Part shown: one piece after another, positions 1 through 6,803 of the stretch | Position numbering within the stretch: the first letter of the stretch is position 1 | How the letters are laid out: each line of letters starts with the position of its first letter | Assembly (NCBI GenBank): GCA_038231615.1 | Contig: JBBRLA010000197.1 | Span: 1-12,739, forward strand | Direction of reading: 5' to 3' | DNA length: 12,739 bases | Source of the DNA: JBBRLA01 sp038231615 | Lineage (GTDB): Bacteria > Myxococcota_A > Polyangia > Palsa-1104 > JAEUJZ01 | Position numbers and translations under genes: made by a program | The notes under the pieces: generated by a model | Told to the model about the DNA's origin: nothing | What the model saw: only the letters and a program-made list of their open reading frames with translations | Databases searched by the model: none

Positions 1-128
1 ACCTTTTGTTCACCAGTGGTGACCTTGGTTCATCACTACCAACGGCGCCCTCCGCGTCCAGTTGGTGGTTCCCGCGTTCTTCACCAGAATCTCGCGCTTT
101 TTCACCCCCGCCAACAGGAACAGGTAGT
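1..128. other. Leader region upstream of the SIR2-like/STAND operon
   Basis: The reading frame of gene 1 stays open back to a TTG at position 6, but the extra 41 residues are a Ser/Pro-rich run with no protein character, so I treat this stretch as non-coding leader. It holds a short inverted repeat at 11-21 (CACCA, one base, TGGTG) and a modest Shine-Dalgarno candidate AGGAA at 116-120, eight bases before the ATG at 129. I see no convincing -35/-10 pair. The true promoter may lie left of the window. Confidence 0.4.
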
Positions 129-1295
129 ATGAAAGGAGATGTGGCTGCAAGCCTGAATGGCGCCCGGCGCCTCTTACGGCAGGAGCGCTGGGGGCCCGAG
201 GCATTCTCGCCAGTGCTCTACCTGCGCGACCGGCACTCAGTGCTCTTTGATTTCAAGAGCAAGAGGGTCAAGTCACCTGACACAAGCAGAACTCAGATCC
301 TCGATCCAGCACTCCGTGAACTCCTCCAGAGCAAGAAGTTTTCGCTCCTACTGGGTGATGTCGGTCATGATGACCATGTCGGTCATGAGGATCGGGCCGG
401 GTCTGGCTCTCATCCTGAGCAGGCCGCAGTCATTTCGTCGGAGAGGGCCTCCTACCACAGCGCTCAACAAAAACTGCATAGGCTTCTGACCGAAGAACTC
501 ACCAAAAGAGAGATACCGCACTCTGCCAAGGCATCGCTCAGCGCCATTGCGCAGCACTATGCCCTACATTTAGGAAAGGCAGAACCGGATGGCCCGTTCC
601 AGACGGTGTTCCGCGAACTCGTTGAGGCCCCTACGCTCGACATCCCGCCGCTGGTTGACTCTCTGGCCCGCTTGCTGCGGCCCGGGGTCCATACCACGCT
701 TCTCTGGCTTCCGATCTTGGAGCGAGCAATTGCCAAACATCACCCCAATATTGATATCTACGTAGTTCAGCGGGTTGTTGGTTCTAAAAATCCTATCATG
801 ATGTTGAGAAAGGCCAAGGAAACAATCTGGTCAAAACCAGATCGATCTTCATTGAAAGAATTTGGTAAATTGACAGATTTGGATAGATGCATAGTAATAT
901 TGCGCCCATATGGTGGTTATTCTGCACTGGGCAATCACCTCAATGCAGAGCTTACCGAGGATGACCATATTCGAGGCGCTCATCTGCGCGAGGGTATGTT
1001 TCCCAGGGAAAACCCCGAGATCATCATGGCAGGGCTGCGCAGCGCACCTGTACTACTTGCAGGGATTTCACCTCTGCAGTGGCGTCACCGGATGCTCTTG
1101 CTCTGCTTGTATCCCCTTTCGGCGCCTCCCGGCCTCGCGCTGCGGATCTCCGACGAAGAGCCGTCCGAAAAAGAACTCTGGGAAAATATGCTGGAAAGCC
1201 TGTTCGGTCAATTGCCGCCCAACTATAAATTCGGTGTAGTCGATGCTGCCGTCGATAGACTGGTGCCACTGCTCGACAAGTTGCCGAACCCATGA
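129..1295 (+). CDS. Degenerate SIR2-like protein, partner of the downstream STAND NTPase
   Basis: This gene encodes 388 residues from ATG 129, chosen because AGGAA lies 8 bases upstream and the longer frame is low-complexity. I read it as a divergent SIR2-like protein by matching motif order. A helical segment (about 107-185) leads into VHTTLLWLPILERAIA at 188-202, where intact members have a TTNYDxLLERA-type motif; here the N and D are replaced. RPYGG (259-263) then stands where a catalytic HG is expected, ELTEDDH (274-280) matches the family's TEDDY segment, and PVLLAGISPLQWRHRM (307-322) matches the terminal LFLGYSLxDWDxR segment. The N-terminal GAGxS loop is not visible; LLLGDVGHD (73-81) is the only candidate. 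The protein is therefore probably catalytically dead, and may act as an adaptor or as part of a sensor. SIR2-like domains often pair with STAND proteins in bacterial immunity. No profile search was possible; a plain hypothetical protein is the alternative. Confidence 0.6.
   Translation: MKGDVAASLNGARRLLRQERWGPEAFSPVLYLRDRHSVLFDFKSKRVKSPDTSRTQILDPALRELLQSKKFSLLLGDVGHDDHVGHEDRAGSGSHPEQAAVISSERASYHSAQQKLHRLLTEELTKREIPHSAKASLSAIAQHYALHLGKAEPDGPFQTVFRELVEAPTLDIPPLVDSLARLLRPGVHTTLLWLPILERAIAKHHPNIDIYVVQRVVGSKNPIMMLRKAKETIWSKPDRSSLKEFGKLTDLDRCIVILRPYGGYSALGNHLNAELTEDDHIRGAHLREGMFPRENPEIIMAGLRSAPVLLAGISPLQWRHRMLLLCLYPLSAPPGLALRISDEEPSEKELWENMLESLFGQLPPNYKFGVVDAAVDRLVPLLDKLPNP
358..388 (+). repeat. 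Short tandem repeat inside gene 1
   Basis: The 13-base word ATGTCGGTCATGA occurs at 358-370 and again at 376-388, an 18-base period that keeps the reading frame. It encodes a doubled VGHDD/VGHED motif (residues 78-88), a His/Asp-rich stretch close to where the nucleotide-binding loop of a SIR2 domain would be expected. Confidence 0.6.
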
Positions 1296-4200
1296 ACCAG
1301 GACCCGAACCCTTTTCCTGGACCGCTGCCATATCGCGCGAGTGAGAAGGAGCGATTTTTTGGACGTGAGCAGGCAGCACTTCAGCTCGCGAACAACATTC
1401 TCGCATATCGCTTCCTGACTCTCTACGGTCCCTCTGGAGCGGGGAAGTCATCGTTAATGCAAGCAGCCGTGATCCCCGCACTCGAGCGAGATCATGACTT
1501 TCGTAGTGTCACGGTCGATAGCTGGCCCGCCGGTGGCAATATGCTCACCTGGCTGGCCGACGCGCTCTTCTATCAGCTCGATCTTGGCCCGAAACCAACA
1601 GACGATGATCCATCCAGGAGTGTGAGCCAGGGGGTGAAGCGTGCCATGGATCGCTCCTGCAGACCGGTCCTTTTATACCTGGACCAGATCGAGCAACTCC
1701 TGACCAGCAGCCGCGATCAAGACGGCAGCGGCGCCCTTTTGGCCTGTCTTGGCGAGATCGCCGAGCAGACAACGTCCGCGCTGCAAATTGTGATTTCGCT
1801 ACGAGAAGATTATCTGGGGCGGCTGCGTCACCTCCTGCGCCGCCAGCGTTCTCTTGTGGAACATACGTTCCGGCTGGGGACGCTGAGTGTGAATGAGATG
1901 GCAACTGCGTTGTTCCTGGCTGCCGACTTCGCCGATCCCGAGAGGAAATGGAAGCACGAGGAGATCGGGAGCCTGTTGCTCCAGGTCAGGACGCCCGGCG
2001 AGCCTGAAACAGCGGACGCCGAGGTGCAGGCGGTCTATGCACAGATCGTCTGCCGTTCGCTCTGGGAACAGGGGCTCTCCCCGGGTGGCGGGTCACCCAA
2101 GAAGATTCTCAACGATTATCTGGATGAAACGCTGGGGAAGCTCGGCGACCGGGAAGAGCCGGCCCGTATCCTGCTGGAGGACGGCCTGATCGCTCCTGAT
2201 GGGAGCCGCATCCCGTTGACCGTGCCCCAGGCGAGAGGGGTGCTGAAAGGTCAGACCGACCCCGGCTCCATCCTGATAGATCTGGAGAGGGCGGCCATCT
2301 TGCGTTCCGAGGAGCATCAGGGGGGCAGGTATTACGAGCTGGGACATGATTGGCTGGCCAAGACAGTCCAGGAACGGAAACAAGAGGCGGAGAGAAGGGC
2401 GGATGCGGAGGCACGGGAGGCGCAGCGTAGAAGGGACGAGGAGTCGCGGGAAGCGGAGCGGGTGGAGGAAGAAAAGCGGAAGGAAACAAATAGGCAAGAC
2501 AAGGAGAAAGCGCGGAGGACGGCGCAAGTAAAGAATTTTGCGAAAGTCCTCTCGATAGCAGTCGTCATCCTTGCCTTGGCTGCCACTGTCGCCTTCGTGC
2601 AGACACTTAAGGCCCGATCGGCGATGGAAGCCACCGTCCGGGAAAAGGACGTGGCCGTATCGATCCTGGCGGACGCCTGGGAGGAGAAGGGGCGACAGCA
2701 GCTCCTCGGTGGAGATTCTACCGAAGCCCTGCTCTGGCTCAACCTCGCCTCTCAGCTGCACGGAGACACGCGTCGTCATTTGCTGGACCAATACAAAAGC
2801 AACTGGCGCTCCGATATAGAGACGCCCTCCCTCCGCATCCTCATGACCCAGGCTGAAATGGACGCGCTGAGGCTCCAGCAGTCGCTGACCGGACACGACG
2901 GCAAGGTGCTGCGTGCAGAATTCAGCTTCGATGGCAAGCTCGTGGTCACCGCCAGTCAGGACGGGACGGCCAGGATCTGGATTGCGTCGACCGGCAAGCT
3001 GCACCGGACGCTACATGTGCATGAAGGGGGGGTCCTGGCAGCCAGCTTCAACCGTGCTGCCGATCAGGTGATTACCATCGGATATGACGATTCCGTGTCG
3101 GCAGGCCCATCGTTACCGTTGGAGGAGAATGCCCACCGGGGCAAGCTCGACATGACGGCCAGGATTTGGAATGCGTCGAATGGCGAGCAGCTGGCTTTGC
3201 TGAAGCATGACCGGCCGTTGACCGCCGTCAGCTTCAGCCCGGATGGCACCCGTGTCCTCACTGCTGGTCTGGACAAGACAGCCAAGATCTGGAGACCTTC
3301 GGGTCTGTTGATGCATACATTGGGGCACACGGCAGCGGTAACCGATGCGAGCTTCAGCGCTGATGGGGCCCGCGTGCTCACGATCAGCCTCAATCGCCAG
3401 TCTTTCCCTGGGATCGCGACCCTGTGGAATTCCTCGACAGGTGAGCTGCTCAAGAGTCAGGAGGTGCACCCGGGCATCCTGGCAGCGACTTTCACTCCGG
3501 ACGGGAAACGCGTGATCGTCGCCAGTTTGGACAATCGCGCCATGGTCTGGGATGTAGAGAGCGGAAAAGTGATCGACTGGCTGGGTCAGCAGGCGGATTC
3601 CAGTTGTAGTGGCCAGGGCCCCGAGGCACCCAGGGGCGATCTGGCAGCCCGGTGCAAATGGCTTGACCTGGAGGGCATCACGGGGACCACACCTCCGACG
3701 ATCAGCTTCAGCCCGGATGGCGCACGCGTGGTCATGGGGGGACCTGATAAGGTGGCCAGGATCTGGGACACCTTGACAGGCAGGCAGATCATCCTGTTGA
3801 AGGGACACAGCGACAGCGTGTTGGCCGCGAATTTCAGCCGCGATGGGACCCGGGTGGTCACTTCCAGTGAGGACCGGACGGCCAGGATCTGGGACGCGTC
3901 CTTCAACGTGCTGCCGTTCCAGGGACACACGAAGAACATCACGTCTATCAGTTTTGGCGGCGCCCATGACGCTTTTCTGGTGACAGGCAGCGAGGACCAG
4001 ACGGCCATCATCTGGGATACCAGGAACGGCAAGTCACTTTATACGTTGAGGAGGCATCAGGACAAGGTTTTGGCCGTCAGTTTCAACCGGACAGGTACAC
4101 GCATCGTGACCGCCAGTGCGGACAAGACAGCCATGATCTGGGACGCCGCGAACGGCAAATGCATCCGCACGTTGCAGCACGAAAAACCGATCCAGTCGGC

Positions 4201-5152
4201 CAGTTTCAACCGCGATGGCACGCGAGTGCTTACCGCAGGTGCGGACAAGACAGCTTACATCTGGAATGTCAAGACGGGCGGAACGGCCTGCCCGTCGCAG
4301 GAGCATGAGACTCCGATCGTGACGGCCAGCGGTCCTCCTACTGCCTCAAGCCACGCGCCCACGAGGTTACAGGGGCATGAGACCCCGATCGTGACGGCCA
4401 GCTTCAGCTTCGACGGTTCTCGTGTCGTCACCGCCAGCCAGGACGGAGCCAGGATCTGGGACGCTTCGAACGGTCGCGAACTCCACAAGCTGGAGCAGTT
4501 TGGGGTCTCTGTCGCCAGGTTCAGCCCCGATGGTTCGTCCATCGTCACCTCCGGGTCCGAAAATTTTGCGAGGATCTGGGACACCACGACCGGTTCGCTC
4601 GTCCGCTCGCTGCAGAACGCGGAAGGCCATCAGGGCCAGCTCACGACCGCAACCTTCAGTCCTGATCTCGAAGGAAATCGGGTACTTACGGCCAGTTACG
4701 ACAAATCCATCAAGATCTGGGAGACCCGATCCGGCAAGCTCCTGCTCTCCCTGGAGGGCCATGAGGCGCCCGTGCTGATCGCCAGCTTCAGTCCCGATCT
4801 CACGCTGGTGTTCAGCGCCAGTGCCGATCGGACCGCCAAGATCTGGGACGCGGTGACGGGCGCGCTCCTTCTGTCCCTGAAGGGCTACCAGGCCCCGCCC
4901 CTGGAGACATCTCAAGTGCCGCTTCCAACGGCAACGCTCAGTCAAGATGGGACGCGAGTCGCGATCGCCGGATTCCATTCCACCGCCCAGGTCTGGGACC
5001 TTCCTCCCCGGGCAGGACATTGGGATGCGGGTGACATCGATCGTAGAGTCAGGTGCCGTTTCAGCTACAAACTGGAAGAGGGACATCTGTCCTTCGGGCC
5101 TGTCGATGCTGCGGGCGACTGCCTGTCTTCCCCTTCCAGGCCGACGCGATAG
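1292..5152 (+). CDS. Membrane-spanning nSTAND1 NTPase with about 15 WD40 repeats
   Basis: The product has 1286 residues. The ATG overlaps the stop of gene 1 (ATGA, 1292-1295), which implies translational coupling. The N-terminus carries the family's FFGRE entry motif (22-26), Walker A GPSGAGKS (46-53), Walker B LLYLDQIEQ (127-135, D131 and E134) and SLREDYLGRL (169-178). The ATPase/winged-helix part ends near YYELGHDWLA (about 343-355). A strongly charged Arg/Glu coiled coil follows (about 359-413), then one hydrophobic membrane segment (419-439) and a helical TPR-like stretch (about 445-530). The rest is WD40 repeats, recognised by GH...SFSPDGTRV...ARIWD periodicity (about 532-1240). STAND proteins are ATP-driven switches that oligomerise when their repeat domain senses a ligand. 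If the membrane segment is real, the propellers lie outside the cytoplasm and the NTPase inside. The family call is secure; the ligand and effector are unknown. Confidence 0.92.
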   Translation: MNQDPNPFPGPLPYRASEKERFFGREQAALQLANNILAYRFLTLYGPSGAGKSSLMQAAVIPALERDHDFRSVTVDSWPAGGNMLTWLADALFYQLDLGPKPTDDDPSRSVSQGVKRAMDRSCRPVLLYLDQIEQLLTSSRDQDGSGALLACLGEIAEQTTSALQIVISLREDYLGRLRHLLRRQRSLVEHTFRLGTLSVNEMATALFLAADFADPERKWKHEEIGSLLLQVRTPGEPETADAEVQAVYAQIVCRSLWEQGLSPGGGSPKKILNDYLDETLGKLGDREEPARILLEDGLIAPDGSRIPLTVPQARGVLKGQTDPGSILIDLERAAILRSEEHQGGRYYELGHDWLAKTVQERKQEAERRADAEAREAQRRRDEESREAERVEEEKRKETNRQDKEKARRTAQVKNFAKVLSIAVVILALAATVAFVQTLKARSAMEATVREKDVAVSILADAWEEKGRQQLLGGDSTEALLWLNLASQLHGDTRRHLLDQYKSNWRSDIETPSLRILMTQAEMDALRLQQSLTGHDGKVLRAEFSFDGKLVVTASQDGTARIWIASTGKLHRTLHVHEGGVLAASFNRAADQVITIGYDDSVSAGPSLPLEENAHRGKLDMTARIWNASNGEQLALLKHDRPLTAVSFSPDGTRVLTAGLDKTAKIWRPSGLLMHTLGHTAAVTDASFSADGARVLTISLNRQSFPGIATLWNSSTGELLKSQEVHPGILAATFTPDGKRVIVASLDNRAMVWDVESGKVIDWLGQQADSSCSGQGPEAPRGDLAARCKWLDLEGITGTTPPTISFSPDGARVVMGGPDKVARIWDTLTGRQIILLKGHSDSVLAANFSRDGTRVVTSSEDRTARIWDASFNVLPFQGHTKNITSISFGGAHDAFLVTGSEDQTAIIWDTRNGKSLYTLRRHQDKVLAVSFNRTGTRIVTASADKTAMIWDAANGKCIRTLQHEKPIQSASFNRDGTRVLTAGADKTAYIWNVKTGGTACPSQEHETPIVTASGPPTASSHAPTRLQGHETPIVTASFSFDGSRVVTASQDGARIWDASNGRELHKLEQFGVSVARFSPDGSSIVTSGSENFARIWDTTTGSLVRSLQNAEGHQGQLTTATFSPDLEGNRVLTASYDKSIKIWETRSGKLLLSLEGHEAPVLIASFSPDLTLVFSASADRTAKIWDAVTGALLLSLKGYQAPPLETSQVPLPTATLSQDGTRVAIAGFHSTAQVWDLPPRAGHWDAGDIDRRVRCRFSYKLEEGHLSFGPVDAAGDCLSSPSRPTR
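2887..5010 (+). repeat. WD40 repeat array, about 15 units, homogenised at DNA level
   Basis: I count 15 units by their terminal W motif (RIW, KIW, TLW, MVW, IIW, MIW, YIW, QVW). This is enough for two propellers, for example 7+8. Neighbouring units share DNA as well as protein: the 16-base word GACGGCCAGGATCTGG occurs identically at 2965-2980 and 3877-3892, and with one change at 3154-3169. Two units carry insertions: unit 2 (about 3088-3153) and the stretch before unit 6 (about 3590-3690), which contains two cysteines. Such homogenisation is typical of arrays that change by recombination between units. Confidence 0.8.
4303..4402 (+). repeat. In-frame partial duplication between WD40 units 10 and 11
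   Basis: A 28-base segment at 4303-4330 recurs at 4375-4402 with a single T-to-C change. The 72-base offset (24 codons) keeps the frame. Both copies encode HETPIVTAS. The first runs into a Pro/Ser/Thr-rich filler and never completes a WD40 unit; the second starts unit 11. This looks like a recent slippage or unequal-exchange event that left an abortive repeat. Confidence 0.8.
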
Positions 5153-5172
5153 ACCGCTCTTCGACGGCCTCC

Positions 5173-5199
5173 GGGGGCGGCCCGCTACTGCACGCCCCC
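5173..5199. terminator. GC hairpin between convergent genes, possible bidirectional terminator
   Basis: GGGGGCG (5173-5179) is perfectly complementary to CGCCCCC (5193-5199) with a 13-base loop. The hairpin lies in the short gap between the STAND gene's stop (5152) and the minus-strand peptidase gene. The loop contains the peptidase stop codon (TAG, 5185-5187 on the complement). There is no T-run on either side, so it is not a classic intrinsic terminator. Confidence 0.3.
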
Positions 5200-6648
5200 C
5201 AGCCGCACCGCCGGGTCACCCAGCAGCACATAACCCCGCAGATCATTGCGCAGCATCCATACATTCCCCAGCCTGATCTTGTCCGTCGGGTCCGGCAGCT
5301 CGTCCCTCTCGGCGTCCCTCTGGTCCTGGTACATCTGCAGCAGCTGCTCGTTGATGCCCAGGTAGGACTCCGTCAGCCCCCTCAGCGCCGCCCCGGCGCG
5401 GCACCCGGCGGCCAGCGCCTGAAGCACGGACAGGATTCGCGAGGGCCGGCCGACGGTCAAATTTTCATCCATGAACCCATAGCTCCAGGCCAGGTCAACG
5501 TGGCCGATCACCGCCAGAGGTCCTTCTGGGCTGGCCAGCGCGGCTTGCGGCAGCGCCGCCACGAAGGGCCGCTCGGATGGCTGCGGCAGGCCCTGCGCCA
5601 CGCTCTTTGCTAATTTCCTCACGTCCTCCGCTGCCGGGCCCGCCTCGCTGGCCAGTTCCAGCAACCACGAATGAAACACGCTCGTACGAGGAGTCCCCGC
5701 CCCGAAACAGGCGAAGCAGAACCACAGGCCAGCCGGCAGGAACCGCTTGCCGCGCAGCACATCAGCGGTCAGGGTCTCGCCGCATCCCAGCGAGAGGGCC
5801 CCTTGCAGGGCACGCTGTCGCCCCGGGGTAGGCCATCCCTGGGCCGGCCGGCCCAGGCCGTGGCTCAGCGAGAGCAATACCGTGGGAGACGCTCCCTCCG
5901 CGCTGTGCAGGAACTCGTTCAGCCCCTGTCCCTTCAGCGTATCATCAGGCGGGGCCCCAGCGTCCTCTGGCCATCCTTCGATACACCCCTTGATCAGGAT
6001 GTCGCGACCGAGCCTGGTGGCGTCTCCTTCGTCGCGGCCGGAGTAGAACAGCGCCCGCGGCGCGGCGCTCGTCGGGGGACCGGAGGCGAGTGATCGCACC
6101 TTCTCTGCGTATGCCTCGTAGCCGGCATAGGGACCCTGGCTCGTTCCGTTTCCCACTTCCTCGGCATTGAAGCACAGCCGTCCCACCATCGCCCCATTGG
6201 CCAGCACATACTGCAAGTCGATGGACACCTGGTGGAGGTCCCCGAGGATCAGCAGGTAGGACGGCCGCTCCCTCAGGGGGACGGCGTGGTACACCTTGTT
6301 CTTCCACTCGAAGGAGCAGGCGGCGTCCATGTCCGGCGGGACCCGGTAGATCTTCGCTGGCGCTCCCTGCTGCTTCTCGCGCAGCCGGATGAGTGGCGCC
6401 ATGGCGCAAAGAAGCCGGTCCCCTTCCTCGTCAAGCGGGGCGATCACCCCCCAGCGCTGCCCGGGGAGATCATTCGGATCGAGGGCAACCCCACCCAGGA
6501 CCACTTCATCGGGTCTCCGGGGGCCTCTGGGCTGCGGGGGTTGCGCCAGTGCCGTCCGGGGCAGCCCCGTCGGAAGGACCGGATCGAGCGTGTTCCCATC
6601 GGTCAGCAGGAGGTGCAGGGCGGGGCCGTTCGCACCTAGGGATGGCAT
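5185..6648 (-). CDS. Gingipain/caspase-like (clan CD) cysteine peptidase
   Basis: This gene encodes 487 residues from the ATG at 6648. An in-frame ATG at 6672 (495 residues) is equally possible: neither has a well-spaced Shine-Dalgarno, and GAAAGG abuts the chosen start. The C-terminal half has the clan CD pattern: a strand ending in LLSLSHG with candidate catalytic His263, then 51 residues later FCFACFGAGTP with candidate Cys314. After this come AVIGHVDLAWSYGF (379-392) and a terminal YVLLGDPAVRL (473-483), signatures I know from gingipain/C25-like and CHAT-related bacterial proteins. The N-terminal half (about 1-190) contains LLILGDLHQV (132-141) and is probably a divergent companion domain. 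No signal peptide or membrane helix is visible, so it likely acts in the cytoplasm. It is divergent from the membrane-protein gene at 6804 and convergent with the STAND gene. Specificity and activation trigger are unknown; its regulator could be either neighbour. Confidence 0.75.
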   Translation of the reverse strand: MPSLGANGPALHLLLTDGNTLDPVLPTGLPRTALAQPPQPRGPRRPDEVVLGGVALDPNDLPGQRWGVIAPLDEEGDRLLCAMAPLIRLREKQQGAPAKIYRVPPDMDAACSFEWKNKVYHAVPLRERPSYLLILGDLHQVSIDLQYVLANGAMVGRLCFNAEEVGNGTSQGPYAGYEAYAEKVRSLASGPPTSAAPRALFYSGRDEGDATRLGRDILIKGCIEGWPEDAGAPPDDTLKGQGLNEFLHSAEGASPTVLLSLSHGLGRPAQGWPTPGRQRALQGALSLGCGETLTADVLRGKRFLPAGLWFCFACFGAGTPRTSVFHSWLLELASEAGPAAEDVRKLAKSVAQGLPQPSERPFVAALPQAALASPEGPLAVIGHVDLAWSYGFMDENLTVGRPSRILSVLQALAAGCRAGAALRGLTESYLGINEQLLQMYQDQRDAERDELPDPTDKIRLGNVWMLRNDLRGYVLLGDPAVRLGGVQ

Positions 6649-6803
6649 CCTTTCAGGATAGCCGCTTTCCATGCGCCGCAGCAAGGGACGTACCCAAGAA
6701 GTCAATGGTCGACTCTGACCGCATCGGCGGCCTTTTCGGTGTAGAATCGACGGCAGACTTGTTGACACGCCTTCTGGCCTTGGAGGCCGGAAAGGGGAGG
6801 CAT
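6649..6803. promoter_or_regulatory. Shared divergent control region of peptidase and membrane-protein genes
   Basis: This 155-base gap must hold the promoters of both divergent genes. On the plus strand there is a perfect TTGACA (6762-6767), but nothing like a -10 lies 16-18 bases after it. TAGAAT (6742-6747) could be a -10 but lacks a partner -35. GGCCTTGGAGGCC at about 6777-6789 is a short inverted repeat near the plus-strand start. I cannot define a promoter with confidence. Confidence 0.35.
6791..6800 (+). promoter_or_regulatory. Ribosome binding site of the membrane-protein gene
   Basis: The purine run AAAGGGGAGG ends three bases before ATG 6804. This fixes the start there, even though the frame remains open back to 6393. 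The start is also supported by the signal peptide that begins exactly at this Met. Confidence 0.75.

Noticed and set aside
6..128. Extension of gene 1 to a TTG at position 6
   Set aside because: The extra 41 residues are Ser/Pro-rich without protein character, and the ATG at 129 has a usable ribosome binding site.
2093..5086. Long minus-strand frames opposite the STAND gene (2093-3004, 3113-3967, 4367-5086)
   Set aside because: Their repetitive PDPG/TGGDH peptides are mirror images of the WD40 coding repeats on the plus strand.
5053..5613. Plus-strand frame of 186 codons over the end of the peptidase gene
   Set aside because: Pro/Gln/Arg-rich antisense of a clear peptidase gene; it also overlaps the STAND C-terminus.
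6762..6767. Perfect TTGACA as a sigma-70 -35 box for the membrane-protein gene
   Set aside because: No -10-like hexamer lies 16-18 bases downstream; the spot falls on GGCCGG, and the start would be too close to the ribosome binding site.
6393..6803. Upstream extension of the membrane-protein gene to 6393
   Set aside because: It would overlap the peptidase start antisense and bury the signal peptide; the strong ribosome binding site is at 6791-6800.
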